Shown in pieces: positions 11,116-23,539 of a DNA stretch of 64,000 nt (position 1 is the first letter of the stretch; every line of letters starts with the position of its first letter). Below the pieces are notes generated by a model. That model saw only the letters and a program-made list of their open reading frames with translations. It did no database searches and was not told where the DNA came from. The stretch comes from Epiperipatus broadwayi (Eukaryota; Onychophora; Udeonychophora; Euonychophora; Peripatidae): the NCBI GenBank assembly GCA_028023455.1, contig JAQFVV010000288.1:622001-686000 (forward strand), written 5' to 3'. Position numbers and translations under genes: made by a program.

Positions 11116-12525
11116 AACTTTAAGTTAGTTAAAGCATAATACATATATTTTTATTCATGGTTATCCAAATACAGGTTTGAATCCATGCTATATGCACATC
11201 CTAGGTTCATTGGTTTGGTATTCTTATTTCTCAATTCGTATGTATATAACCTGTTTGAATTGGTTCACAATATAATATAAATCTACTAAATACATTCATT
11301 TTGTATGTATATTTTCATTTTGATATTTTCTAATTTTATCTAAATTATAAATACGGTATTATAATTTAATTAATTATAGCTATGTGTAATATTTATATAC
11401 AATCAATATGTAGGTAATCATTTGTAATTTTTTAGTTATTCTTAATTCAAATGTATCTGCAGATGAGAAGTCAATCCTTATTAAAAATGCCTTTTGATTA
11501 TAGATATTTTTAATATTTATCATTAATAAAACATATTTTCACATAATTCATTTTGAGAAAGATGTTTTCTTTGTTCTTTTATAAACACATATAAGTATTG
11601 TATATTCTTATAAAATTGTTACCTTAATTTTTTTATCCAGTCTATTCCATCAAAAGAGGCATTTCATTTACTCTGAATGGCAGTATTCACTATCATGATG
11701 ATTACCCAGGCAAATCTTGAAGAATCATGGCTTGGTGAAGAGAGAAAGATGTTAAGGGTTAGCCTTCCATCATTGTGATATCCTTAATAATATGTTCCTT
11801 TTTCATTAATACCAGTGATTATAATTATTGTATTCCAAGGTTCCTTGAAATCAGGTATCAATTTAACAGTCAAGCAACACTTGGATAAAACTTTTAATAT
11901 TTTATCTCTTCACTTTTCCTACTTTTTAAAAAAAAATTTTTTTAAAAATTCCTTTCAAAATTTATTCAAAGTCTCTTTTCTTTAAAAATCCAATCTAATC
12001 TGCCCTGAACTTGCAGCTGAACTATTTATATTCTGATCCTTGAATTGATTAAGGAGCCTTTCCCACTGTACCTGATTTGTTATACAGCTTTCATTTAAGC
12101 CCGAATGCTTATCTCTTCTTAAAGATTGGACATTATTTTTGGCAGGATAGATAAAAAAATCATAAGGATAAGCCATGTTTTCCAATTTGAAAAAGACTGC
12201 CCCAAGCAATTATCACACTTTATACGACAACATCATTCCAAGTTTTAAAAATGTAATATTTTTAATAAATGCCAGCTTTTATTTGTTGTATTTTAAAACT
12301 ATAAAATCAATAATGATTTATCTTTATTATTTTCTTTTCTCAATTATAGAAAATGATTTTCTTTCTTAGATTGATGAATCTTAATAAAGATTTGTACTTT
12401 TTTTTAATTGCAGATTTAAACATATTCGTTGTTTTTTTTCTTTTTAATGACAAATCATGCTAGCCTTTTTTAAATAGGGGGAGGAACTTTTGAATACATA
12501 TGTGAAACAGTATATTTGTTTCAAT
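11116..12525. other. Anonymous AT-rich sequence
   Basis: I see no gene, RNA or recognised repeat. Open frames here are short and of biased composition. A small (TA)n at 12522-12534 leads into satellite array B. Confidence 0.5.
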
Positions 12526-12529
12526 ATAT

Positions 12530-15500
12530 ATATATGATCAATAGATGGTGTCTTTACCAAAACCCGAAACAAGTGTAAAATTTTTTACATAACCAAAAGA
12601 GTCAGAATTACTACCTCTTTCATTTTGCTCCCCCAGTCAGCTGATTTCAAGCTGTTTGCTTTGTCAATGGAAGGATAGAGCTTAGAAACTAGGTCTAAAG
12701 CTGACTCTCAGCGCTTGCAAAACGTTTATTCAGTTTGCAGCGGAATTTTCAGACGGTAAAGTCTTCAAACCAGCCTAGCAAGCTAGTATCTTATGGGTCT
12801 GTCTCAGTTCAGTTTCCCACATAGTCAAAGTCTCTGCAATATATCATTGCAAGAAAACTTTAAAGGTACATTTATGAAAAATAAAAACAAGTTAGTCACG
12901 TAACCTGCTATCACTTGTTATTTATGATCAATAGATGCGTCTTTACCAAAACCGCGAAACAAGTGTAAAATATTTTTACATAAACGCAAAAGGAGTCAGA
13001 ATTAACTACCTCTTTCATTTTGCTCACCTCCAGATCAGCTGATTTCAAGCTGGTTTGCTTTCGTCAGTAGAAGGATAGAGCTATAGAAACTAGGTCTAAA
13101 GACTGACTCTCAAGCGCTTATGCAAAACGTTTTTATCAGTTTGCAAGCGTGAATTTTTCAGACCGGTAAAGTCTTCAAACTCAGCCTAGCAAGCTAGATA
13201 TCTATATGGGTCTGATCTCAGTTCAGTTTCACCACATAGTCAAAGTCCTGCAATATATATCATTGCAAAAAAACTTTAAAGGTACATTTATGAAAATAAA
13301 AACAAGTTAGTCACGTAACCTGCTATCACTTGTTATTTATGATCAATAGATGGCGTCTTTACCAAAACCGCCGAAACAAGTGTAAAATATTTTTACATAA
13401 ACGCAAAGAGTCAGAATTAACTACCTCTTTCATTTTGCTCACCTCCAGATCAGCTGATTTCAAGCGGTTTGCTTTCGTCAGTGGAAGGATAGAGCTATAG
13501 AAACTAGGTCTAAAGACTGACTCTCAAGCGCTTATGCAAAACGTTTATATCAGTTTGTAAGCGTGAATTTTTCAGACTGGTAAAGTCATCAAACTCAGCC
13601 TAGCAAGCTAGATATCTATATGGGTCTGATCTCAGTTCAGTTTCACCACATAGTCAAAGTCTCTGCAATACATATCATTGCAAGAAAACTTTAAAGGTAC
13701 ATTTATGAAAAATAAAAACAAGTTAGTCACGTAACCTGCTATCACTTGTTATTTATGATCAATAGATGGCATCTTTACCAAAACGGCCGAAACAAGTGTA
13801 AAATATTTTTACATAAACGCAAAAGGAGTCAGAATTAACTACCTCTTTCATTTTGCTCACCTCCAGATCAGCTGATTTCAAGCTGGTTTGCTTTCGTCAG
13901 TGGAAGGATAGAGCTATAGAAACTAGGTCTAAAAATATTTTACACTTGTTTCGGCGGTTTTGGTAAAGACGCCATCTATTGATCATAAATAACAAGTGAT
14001 AGCAGGTTACGTGACTAACTTGTTTTTATTTTTCATAAATGTACCTTTAAAGTTTTCTTGCAATGATATATATTGCAGAGACTTTGACTATGTGGTGAAA
14101 CTGAACTGAGATCAGACCCATATAGATATCTAGCTTGCTAGGCTGAGTTTGAAGACTTTACCGGTCTGAAAAATTCACACTGCAAACTGATATAAACGTT
14201 TTGCATAAGCGAGAGTCAGTCTTTAGACCTAGTTTCATAGCTCTATCCTCCACTGATGAAAGCAAACCAGCTGAAATCAGTGATCTGGAGGTGAGCAAAA
14301 TGAAAGAGGAGTTAATTCTGACTCCTGCGTTTATGTAAAAATATTTTACACTGTTTGGCGTTTTACAAAACGCCATCTTTGATCATAAATAACAAGTGAT
14401 AGCGGTTCCGTGACTAACTGTTTTTATTTTCATAAATGTACCTTTAAAAGTTTTCTTGCAATGATATATATTGCAGAGACTTTGACTATGTGGTGAAACG
14501 AACGAGATCAGACCCATATAGATATCTAGCTTGCTAGGCTGAGTTTGAAGACACCAGTCTGACAAATTCACGCAAACTGATATAAGCGTTTTGCATAAGC
14601 GCTGAGAGTCAGTCTTTAGACCTAGTTTCTATAGCTCTATCCTTCCGCTGATGAAGCAAACCAGCTTGAAATCAACTGATCTGGAGGTGAGCAAAACGAA
14701 GAGAGTAGTTAATTCTAGCTCCTTTTGCGTTTATGTAAAAATATTTTACACTTGATTCGGCGGTTTTGGTAAAGCCCATCTATTGATCATAAATAACAAG
14801 TGATAGCAGGTTATGTGACTAACTGTTTTTATTTTTCATAAATATACCTTTAAATTTTCTTGCAATGATATATATTGCAGAGACTTTGACTATGTGGTGA
14901 AACTGAACTGAGATCAGACCCATATAGATATCTAGCTTGCTAGGCTGAGTTTGAAGACTTTACCGGTCTGAAAAATTCCGCTGCAAACGATATAAACGTT
15001 TTGCATAAGCGCTTGAGAGTCAGTCTTTAGACCTAGTTTCTATAGCTCTATCCTTCCACTGACGAAAGCAAACCAGCTGAAATCGCTGATCTGGAGGTGA
15101 GCAAAATGAAAGAGGTAGTTAATTCTGACTCCTTTTGCGTTTATGTAAAAATATTTTACACTTGTTTCGGCGGTTTTGGTAAAGACGCCATCTATTGATC
15201 ATAAATAACAAGTGATAGCAGGTTACGTGACTAACTTGTTTTTATTTTTCATAAATGTACCTTTAAAGTTTTCTTGCAATGATATATATTGCAGAGACTT
15301 TGACTATGTGGTGAAACTGAACTGAGATCAGACCCATATAGATATCTAGCTTGCTAGGCTGAGTTTGAAGACTTTACCGGTCTGAAAAATTCACGCTTGC
15401 AAACTGATATAAACGTTTTGCATAAGCGCTTGAGAGTCAGTCTTTAGACCTAGTTTCTATAGCTCTATCCTTCCACTGACGAAAGCAAACCAGCTTGAAA

Positions 15501-15664
15501 TCAGCTGATCTGGAGGTGAGCAAAATGAAAGAGGTAGTTAATTCTGACTCCTTTTGCGTTTATGTAAAAATATTTTACACTTGTTTCGGCGGTTTTGGTA
15601 AAGACGCCATCTATTGATCATAAATAACAAGTGATAGCAGGTTACTGACTAACTTGTTTTTATT

Positions 15665-15665
<1 letters not shown>
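12530..15665. repeat. Satellite array B: ~410-bp units, forward then inverted
   Basis: The landmark GATCAATAGATGG (unit edge) occurs at about 12535, 12925, 13340 and 13755 on the plus strand, then as its complement at about 13970, 14370, 14775, 15185 and 15605. The array therefore runs forward for about 3.4 units and back for about 4.2, turning near 13935. The turn is offset: the inverted half starts with the segment that lies about 125 bp earlier in the last forward unit, leaving a loop of that size. Units in 12530-12900, 14140-14400 and 14500-14800 lack many 1-4 base bits present in the others. Frames here are spurious. Confidence 0.92.

Positions 15666-15697
<32 letters not shown>
15666..15697. 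repeat. (TA)n at the right edge of array B
   Basis: The inverted half of array B ends in ATTTTTCA followed directly by (TA)n, as array A also ends in (TA)n. Confidence 0.9.
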
Positions 15698-15698
<1 letters not shown>

Positions 15699-16300
15699 AA
15701 TAAATATTCTTCCCATTATTAATGCAAGTTTCAAATGGATTGGATTCAAAAAGTAGGCTGATCATGTTAGGAATATTTGCATTGTAAGCTATCCTTTGCA
15801 ATCTCTCTCTCCTTACAGGGTTAAAATTTTAATCTGTAATGAAAATTTTAACACTTATCACAAGGTTTGCATTTGAAGTTTGATGGCTATTTTGTTACAA
15901 TGGTAGTGAAATCTCTTTTTATTGTTTTCTAAACTCAACTATGCAAATTGCTTTCTATTTGTCTCTACTCAATGTTGTGAAATATTTTTCAAGGTGGAGT
16001 TTAAGCATAGTTTTTTTAAAACTACTGATGGTTATGTTTTAAGCACCCTAATATAAATGTGTTTTTGTTTCATATAACACATATTTTTCTTCTGTTGTTA
16101 GCCTCTATTCTGCTTTTATTGAGTCTTATTGGATTTCCTTTGAGGACTAACAGAAGATTGGAGCAACCATCACTTGGTGTGGTTTAACTCTTTTAAATAA
16201 AGTGGCCCTAAAGTATCCTAATATCTGCTCTGGCATGCATTAGGGAATACTCTCATCATAGTTTTTAACCTAACTTCATTATATCTATTTTTTTAAAAAA
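15698..16300. other. Spacer between satellite B and LINE-A
   Basis: AT-rich, no convincing frame. Part may be the 3' untranslated region of LINE-A; a T7A10 patch near 16290 is the best candidate for its 3' end. Confidence 0.4.
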
Positions 16301-16541
16301 AAAAGAAAATGTATTGGCTTTGTTTATACATGAACTACATTTTTAACACAGCTTGAGAATATTTACTCTGTATTGCTGTAGAGTGGAGGCTTGAGGTGAG
16401 GGAGTAAATTCTATGATTCTTCTTCTTCTATTAGGTTGACTTTGGACCATGTTTCTTTATGCAGCCAGTCTCAAGCTAACATTCTGTCCCTAATGCTGAT
16501 GCTCTTAATCAATGTTTTGAAGGTATCCAGTATATTGGTTG

Positions 16542-16784
16542 TCATTGTTTAACCAGATTGCATAGGAGAGAAAGATTGAGAGTCTGATGTTTGAGAAATT
16601 TCCATTCTTGATTGAATATTGAATCGAAAACAAGTCTGCATTTTATTTTTTTGGCTTTGTTATTAATATCTGTTTTTAATGAGCTGAGTTTCGGACAGTT
16701 ATGGAAGATGTGTTGGATCATTTTATACTCCATCGCACATAGGTGACATTGTGAGTTAATTTTGGTAAATCCTCTTTTCCACAC
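16542..16784 (-). pseudogene. LINE-A ORF2 C terminus with CCHC knuckle
   Basis: The frame reads CHLCAMEYKMIQHIFHNCP, a C-x2-C-x8-H-x4-C knuckle of the kind that closes many LINE ORF2 proteins. LINE-D has the counterpart CILCRRFDESIEHILFQC at about 55530-55590 on its minus strand, which supports the assignment. Confidence 0.75.
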
Positions 16785-16856
16785 TAGAAAATGGCTGGTG
16801 GGTAATATGCACAGATTTAATTTTATAGTAAAGTCTATATATTTTGGTTCTAAGAA

Positions 16857-18240
16857 TCAATATTTTGCTCTCTTAATCATTATTCTATTGTTGAAGCCAA
16901 GAGCACTTGGGAATGCAGTAGGAGTGTTGATCTTGAGTTTGTACACACCCCAATATGACTTTTTGCTATCAAGTGTGTTTTGTGCTAGGCTAATGCAGTT
17001 ATTGACATGATTCCATATTTGTGTCATCCATATGCTGCATTTAGGTGGTAAAGTGTCCATGGATGGAATAGTTAGTGTTATATTCAGGTGGGCAGATTTC
17101 AGGGAGAAGGCATGCAGTACTGTTAATGATTTTTGCAGGTACATTGTGGGAACTGAGTTAAGGCCAATGCCATTAAGTTTTTGCAATGCTTATGGTGACA
17201 ACCTTTTCTTTTTCCATAGTAATTTAGAACATATTGAGTTGACTGCCTTTTCAAATGTTTTGGTGGGTTTAATAATTGGTAGATAATAGTTTAGTCAGGA
17301 GAACAATAGCATATGAGCAATGTAGATTTGCCTGAAAATGGCAGTGAGATCCCAGAAAGTGATTTCACTATTTTCTTGGTTTTTTTGAGGATTGTGTTTT
17401 GGATTTCTTTGGTCATGGTGAATTTAGTTTTGGCTACAGGAAATCCTAAGAAGTGTTGATGTTTTGATGTGAATATTGATTGAATTATAGTTCCAGATAT
17501 AATTTTCTATATTGATGATTTACTGTTGTTGATTTGAAGGTTTAATTTTTTTGTATGTTTATTGATGATTTTCAATAGTGTTTGCAGATGTGATTTATCA
17601 GAAAGGAAGATAGTGACATCATCAATGTATGAGATGTGATTAATTTGTTGTTTTAATGCTGGCACGTATATGCCAGGCATGTTGTGTTCAATATCCTTTA
17701 GCTGGATTTATATATGTTATGAAACAGTGTAGCCAGAGGCGAGCCCTGTGGGATTGAATGATGTGGTCTGAACCCAGTAGACAACTTTCTATCTAGAGAG
17801 GTATATATTGATCTATTTACAAACAAGTTGGCAATTATTCTGATATACACTTGAAGCACTTGGTACTCTTGCAGTATTTAAAAGAGGATTGAAGGGATTA
17901 TTGTGTCAAATGCTGAGGAGAATTCTAATTGGATAGCTAGGGGCCTTGACTTTCTGATTTGCCTAACATGTTCAATTATCAGGAGGAAGCATTGCATGGC
18001 TTCGATGGTTGATGAGCCTTTGCATGCACATTGATATGTTGATATGTGTGTGTAAAGCTGGTCTTGTATTTGATCCTTGACTAAGGATTTGATTGTTTTT
18101 ATAAGCAGCAGTATCATTGAAATGGGATGTAGGTTAGTAAGACAGGATGGGTTTGCTTGTTTTTTTAAAAAAGGGACCAATGCCACTGGATACAAATCTG
18201 GAATATTTTGGAATTTTCCAGCAAGCACGTCAATCATCAT
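16857..18240 (-). pseudogene. LINE-A reverse transcriptase region
   Basis: The frame 18240-17878 holds RT fingers and motif A (VPFLKK, LHPISMILLLIKTIKSL, GSSTIEAM, AIQLEFSSAFDTI). After a frame change there is QGSPLATLF (about 17740), and at about 17600-17640 the catalytic box reads HISYIDDVTIFLSDKS. The frame 17186-16857 continues into the thumb and linker. Several shifts and stops show it is dead. Confidence 0.8.
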
Positions 18241-18242
18241 TC

Positions 18243-19628
18243 TCAGTATTGGTATGGTGAAGTGGCTGAGATGGAGAAGTACAAATCTGGGTATTCCATA
18301 GAGTCTGGGGTGTGTGGTTTTTGGGTATGCAAGTAGCTTTTGGAATATTTGATTTTCTGTAATGTTGTGGTTGGAAAAGTTGCCTGTGTCTTTCCAGATG
18401 TTACCTGTTTAAAGTTATGATTTTGTAGTTTTTGTTTAAAGTGATTATGGATTTTGGAGAGCATTGCTGGACCACTGTAACAGTTTTGATCTACTGAGAT
18501 CATCAGTGGTGTAGGCCACCTTGTTGCTCTCAGTGCCCAACTGATATAACTGCGAGTCCAATTGTGCTTGTTTGCTAGAAAAATCTTGGATCTTTTTGTG
18601 GCTATATATTGTGCAAGTATCTTTTGAGTGTTGTGGTAATGAATTTTGAGATCCAAGATGTCTTGTAAGTTGGAGTCTGTGAGGGAGAGCATACTCAACC
18701 TACGATTGATGGTGTATAGCTGATTAGGCCCTTTAGTCTTCTTAGTATGGTGGTCAATGGGTGAACTCAATATTCCTACAAATGCTGACAATGCTTGAAG
18801 AGGTGAAAGTGTGTGAATTTTGATTTTATTGAAAAGGATGTAAGCCACAGAGAAAATCCATTCAGGAGTTGCTACTTTATTTAAGAGTCTTATGGTGCTA
18901 TTATAGTTTGATTGTGTTATAATAGAGGAGTCTAAGTGTAGTGAGATTAACATGGCCAGGTGGTCAGAGAAAGGTACTAGTTGTAGTTTTGCATTTAGAT
19001 TAAAGTGGAGTTTAGATGAGTAGTAGAGCAGATCTATCAGGGATTTTTTATGTTTTGTGTAGAAGGAAGAATCAGGTGGAAAGCAGCCCTCCCCACAAAG
19101 CAAGACTCTGCTAAAGAGATGAAGGTGTTTCATTGTAAATTGGTGATATGACATGTTAAAATCACCAAAGCAAATTATAGGTGAGGCATGAGACAAAAGT
19201 ATAGAATTGATTTTGGTTATTACTGAGTGAATTAAGTCATTATCTTTCCTGAGGTAGAGATAGATGATGTTAATTGTGTTATTGGCAATGTGTATATTGA
19301 TTATTAATAGCTATTTTCTGAGGTACAGAATTCTAAGTTTTTGATAAGACAAATTTTTGTTGCTTAATATAGCAACTCCAGATGAGGCCATAGTTGAGGG
19401 CAGATATCGAAACAGGCCATATTGTTGCATGATTTGTTGAATTCGGTAATCAGATTGTAAGCGTAATTTTGTCTCAGATAAACATACTATGTGGAGGTTT
19501 GTTTTTTCAAGCCATCTTCTTATTGCATGGATACACTCAAGGGAGTTGAGACCCCTTACATTAATTCCCCCTATTTTTAGTTGCATATTTGAGTGATAAA
19601 TGATATGATATGAGTTGAGGTTATTCAT
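18243..19628 (-). pseudogene. LINE-A APE endonuclease and linker
   Basis: The frame 19628-19311 begins the domain (KIGGINVRGLNS, then HIVCLSETKL with the catalytic Glu). After a gap of about 115 bp, 19196-18243 supplies the ICFGDFNMS motif and the terminal FSDHLAM, then about 200 residues of linker to RT. The central part of the nuclease is lost or frame-shifted between the two frames. Confidence 0.8.
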
Positions 19629-21910
19629 GCATAAGAAGCTTATATTTTAGGATAGGTTGTTCAATCGGGTCTTGAGATTCTTGAGGAAAGCTATCAGAGG
19701 CCAGAGACTTTGTATTTGACTGTGTTTTGTCTGGTGCACTGGTTGTATTGCTTTGGTTTGAGGTAGTGGTGTTTTGAAATTGGCATTTTGTGATTAATGT
19801 ATCTTCTGGTGTGCTTTGTTCTTGGATGATTTGAGTTTCAGTTAGTTTGGATCTTTTCTCTTTTTTTTCTTCTCTGAATGGATTCTTTGTTTGTGGTATG
19901 TTGAGAGTAACTTGATTCATAATCTGATTCAGTGGTTAAATTATTTAATTCATCTGACTGTGATCGAGAAGAGTATTGAGTTTTCCTTTTCTTGTTTGGA
20001 ATTTGAAATTTCATTTGTGTTGTATGCATGGAGTGTGTTTGTTTAGACTCCTGCTGTTTATTTCTTATGTGTTGTGATTGCTGTGTTTCCAACCTGATGT
20101 TCCAACAGTGGTTTGGAATAGCTGTTTTAGCATAAGTGATGAGGTTTGTTGAAGGGTGTTATACACCTCCTTGGAAGCTTCTGTGGATTCTGCAGTAATA
20201 TCTTGTTCTGTTGTTTGTGAGGTGCCCATCTCAACTTCAATAGACAGATCTTTCTCCTCCTCTAGAACTTCATGTCCTGATGAATATGAAGAGTGTAGTA
20301 AGTTTTGAGAGTTTTGATTGCATTTGTGGTTTCTAGTTTTCCTTGTAGTGCAATCTTTACACATCTGATTTGGACACGATTTCATAAGGTGGTTAAGATC
20401 TCCACAGAAGCATTGTGGCTGTATTCCTCTGATTTAGATGTAGAAGGGACATTTTTTCTCTCAAGTAATAATGGTATATCCAGTGGAGAATAATCTTTAT
20501 TAAGTTTGAGACTGAAGGCTGCATTATTTGATGGTAATTCAAGGTCTGCCCTCTTTTCTTTGAGACACTTGAAGGTTGTGATGGTGCCATACTTGGCAAG
20601 GAGTCTTTGGAGATCTAATTCATTAAAATTTAAGTAGCAATTGCATGCTAGGCCATGGATAATTCTGGGTCTATTCATTTCTATTTTGATAAGGTATTTA
20701 TTCTTTAAAAAGAGTTGATTCTGTTTGAATATCTCTTTTTGTAATATGTTGTTAAATTCTATTATGAAGTATGTTCTGTTTGAATGATGGTAAATTCTTT
20801 TTATTGCTTCTCCTAATTGGTGATTTTTAGAAGCTCAAAGAGATCATCCATAGGGAAAGTAAACAGATTACAGTTGTCATTGGTGGTAGTAAGTATTAAG
20901 GTGTGTTCACTATGGTAATTTAGAAAGGAGTTAAACAGAAGTGGGGCTATACATGAGTTGAATTCATTGCTAATTGCTTTGTAGTTATTTAAGGATGTTT
21001 GAATGTCCTGAGATATCAGTTCTTCATTGGTAAGTGTGTAGTTTTCATCATCTACAATACCAAGTGTTTTGACTTGAGATGTCTGTTCAACTGGTTTTAT
21101 ATTTTGTGTTTGACTATATTCTTGCAAAGTGCAGTAGCATAAGTTTGATTATTTGTTTGGTTTGAGAAGTTTTTTGTGGTTTGTACTTGGCCACAATGGG
21201 TTGCACTTAATTTGTTATTGAATTGCTTCCAGATTGTGTACTGTTTGTTTTTAAACTAGGCATAAGGCAAGGAAAGTCCAATCTGAAAGTATTTTGCTTG
21301 TTTCATGTGTTTTGAATTTGTGTTTGATTTATTAAGCAACTGTGTGTAAACTCGCAGTTATCTGTATTGTGATTGGATTCATAGTTTTTGTTCAATCTTT
21401 GATTCAGAGGAAGACCTTTGTCAGTGTGGGGTTTGGAATTTGTTTTTTCATCTGTTTCTCCACTGTGGAACTCAAATAATAATTCTTTACGCTTTTTTTT
21501 TTCATTTGAAGTTTCTTTACAGTGAAACATGGCTGCTTCTGGAGAAACATCACCTGCATTTTTAATATTTTTTGAATTTTGAGTTTCATCAGTGAGCATT
21601 TGATTTTTTGTTTGAAGTAATTTTATTTTAGATGTTTCACTTTGATTTTGATCATTTTTGCTTTGATTTCATGGAAGGACTTAGTTTTAGTTGTTTTTGT
21701 TTGGGAATCAGTGTTTTTCCCCGATTTTTGTGAAATAGTGTCGACTCGATCATATTGACTTTTGATTGGAATTTGGGATATTGTGTTTCTTTGTTTATGG
21801 TCTATATCCAAGTCTTTTTGCTTTTGAGAGACTTTAACTGAATGTTTATTATTATTTGGAACTTTCTGATCAATTAAACTAGGTTTTATATTGGTGTGAA
21901 TGATTTCCAC
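19621..21910 (-). pseudogene. LINE-A ORF1 (RRM-like domain and zinc knuckles), broken
   Basis: Several minus-strand frames make up ORF1. The 5' part (21910-21303) is Lys/Gln/Ser-rich and low in complexity. The frame 20678-20382 (IIHGLACNCYLNFNELDLQR and on) looks like the small RNA-binding domain of LINE ORF1 proteins. In the adjacent frame at about 20430-20330 there is CFCGDLNHLMKSC followed by CKDC, a pair of zinc-knuckle-like motifs. The tail to 19621 is again polar. Function would be RNA binding in the LINE RNP. Confidence 0.65.
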
Positions 21911-22179
21911 TCCTTGTGTTTGAGGGCCTGTGTAAAGCTTACCTAGAACTTTCCTTACATTAGAATTACTTTGTGATCTTGTGATTGGGCTTGACCACTG
22001 TGTTACTCAGTCAAAGAGATCAATACCTTTGATCATTTTGTATATTTATTACTAAAATACAAAAAAAGGCTTACCTTCTGGCCTTCACCACTCAAAATGG
22101 GAAAAAGTTTTGAGAAAACACTTATAATTTATGTTTTTAATATTAACCAATGTGCAAAGATTGTCATTAGTTGGCGCCA

Positions 22180-22180
22180 T

Positions 22181-22278
<98 letters not shown>

Positions 22279-22345
22279 TATCAGCATTTATCTCTCTCTC
22301 TCTCTCTATTTATCAGCATTTATCTCTCTCTCTCTCTCTCTTTTT
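22180..22345. repeat. (TA)n followed by (CT)n compound microsatellite
   Basis: (TA)n at 22180-22272, then two copies of TATTTATCAGCATTTAT each followed by (CT)n (about 22290-22306 and 22323-22342). It separates LINE-A from the Gypsy remnants. Confidence 0.95.
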
Positions 22346-22481
22346 CGACAAATCAGTTGAGTATGACAATTCTGTAATTACTAACATTGTTTATAATATG
22401 GTTTTATAATTCATGCATTATATGAGCCCATAACATGCCCTTCTATATCCAACCAAAATGCATTAAGACTTGATTGTTTAA

Positions 22482-22673
22482 CTATTGTGTAAGGTTCTTC
22501 ATATAGATGGTAGAACTTACTATATTTATTATCAATTTGTTTACTACCATGAGGAGTTTTATAAAAATTTTATTTCCTACTTTGAAAGTATGTGGGATTC
22601 CCGTCTTACTTCTGTTCCTTTTATTAGCCTTGCTTATTAACTGAAGATATGCTTTCTGCACATTTTCCTCCAT
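22482..22673 (-). pseudogene. Gypsy-like integrase C-terminal fragment
   Basis: MEENVQKAYLQLISKANKRN followed by FKVGNKIFIKL resembles the Gypsy integrase C terminus (an N-A-x-x-A-Y block, then a V-G-D-x-V-x-x-K block). It is 63 residues, ends in a stop, and is all that remains of Pol in this element. Confidence 0.6.
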
Positions 22674-23539
22674 ATTGCTTTGTTTATGCTTGCTTTTATT
22701 GCACTTTATATTGCTTGGTTGCCCTATCCCCTCTTTGGTTGAGTGGTCAATAATTATATGTTAATAGATAGTGAATATACATATCTGTCTTTTAATATTT
22801 TCCTATATTATCATAAGTTGCATTTGCAGATGTGTATACATACACCATTTGATTTATTCATTTGTTTATTTCTTCCCTTAAAAAATATATAAATTACTTG
22901 AGAATTCATCCATTGTAAAAAGTCCTTTTTTGTGTCCTAAGTTGCACCCTTTTAAGTCATTTTCTTATGTGCTTTTTCTTTTAAGCACTGTCATCTGTAT
23001 GCCTTATAAAAGTAAAGGTTCCTTCATAAGTGTTACATAACTTATGGAACTGAAAACTTTTCTGTTTGATGGACTGCCACATGGTCATCTCTGTTCTCAT
23101 CACATAAGCTACTAAATTTTTATCATTGCTTTGACTATGGAAAGACTCTAATTTTCATAATGCACAGCTAAGATGATAGAGATCACCGATTTCTTTAGTG
23201 CCTTCGAAAATGGTATTTGTAGTGTGACAGTTTTCTCCTAAGAAAATTGTTTAACTTGTAACCACCTATCCTTGTTATTGCTATTATTTTCATAAATATC
23301 ATGTCTGAAAAGCTTTTTGTCCTTGTTTTGATGGTAAACACAGATGAGCCACAACGATTTCAAATAGAAGTCCAAATCATTTGCCATTGAACCTTCATTT
23401 ATGTACTCTATCATGACATCTTCAGAGTATGGGGTTTTATCGACTCCTATGGCTTCATCATTTGACTTGGGATCAATCTTAAGAACTTGTGATCATAGTA
23501 TCACTTGAAACTTGATAATATCATCCAATTGCTTTTCTC

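Larger units (their letters stand above)
16300..22080 (-). mobile_element. LINE-A: APE-type non-LTR retrotransposon, decayed
   Basis: On the minus strand the order is ORF1 (21910 to 19621), APE endonuclease (19628 to about 18950), RT (about 18300 to 17300) and a C-terminal zinc knuckle (16780-16670). Frameshifts break both ORFs, but the length (about 5.8 kb) and order are those of a full-length LINE. The class (Jockey/CR1-like superfamily, no RNase H seen) is inference. Fragments of the same kind of LINE occur at 38000-39900 and 54663-56655. Confidence 0.85.

Noticed and set aside
14158-14571. Frames in satellite B resembling small proteins
   Set aside because: They exist only in units that have lost bases; other units carry stops at the same places.
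9115-15665. CRISPR-like array
   Set aside because: Repeat units are about 400 bp and contiguous without unique spacers, in an animal-type genome.
20305-20493. Plus-strand frame over LINE-A ORF1
   Set aside because: Antisense shadow of ORF1.
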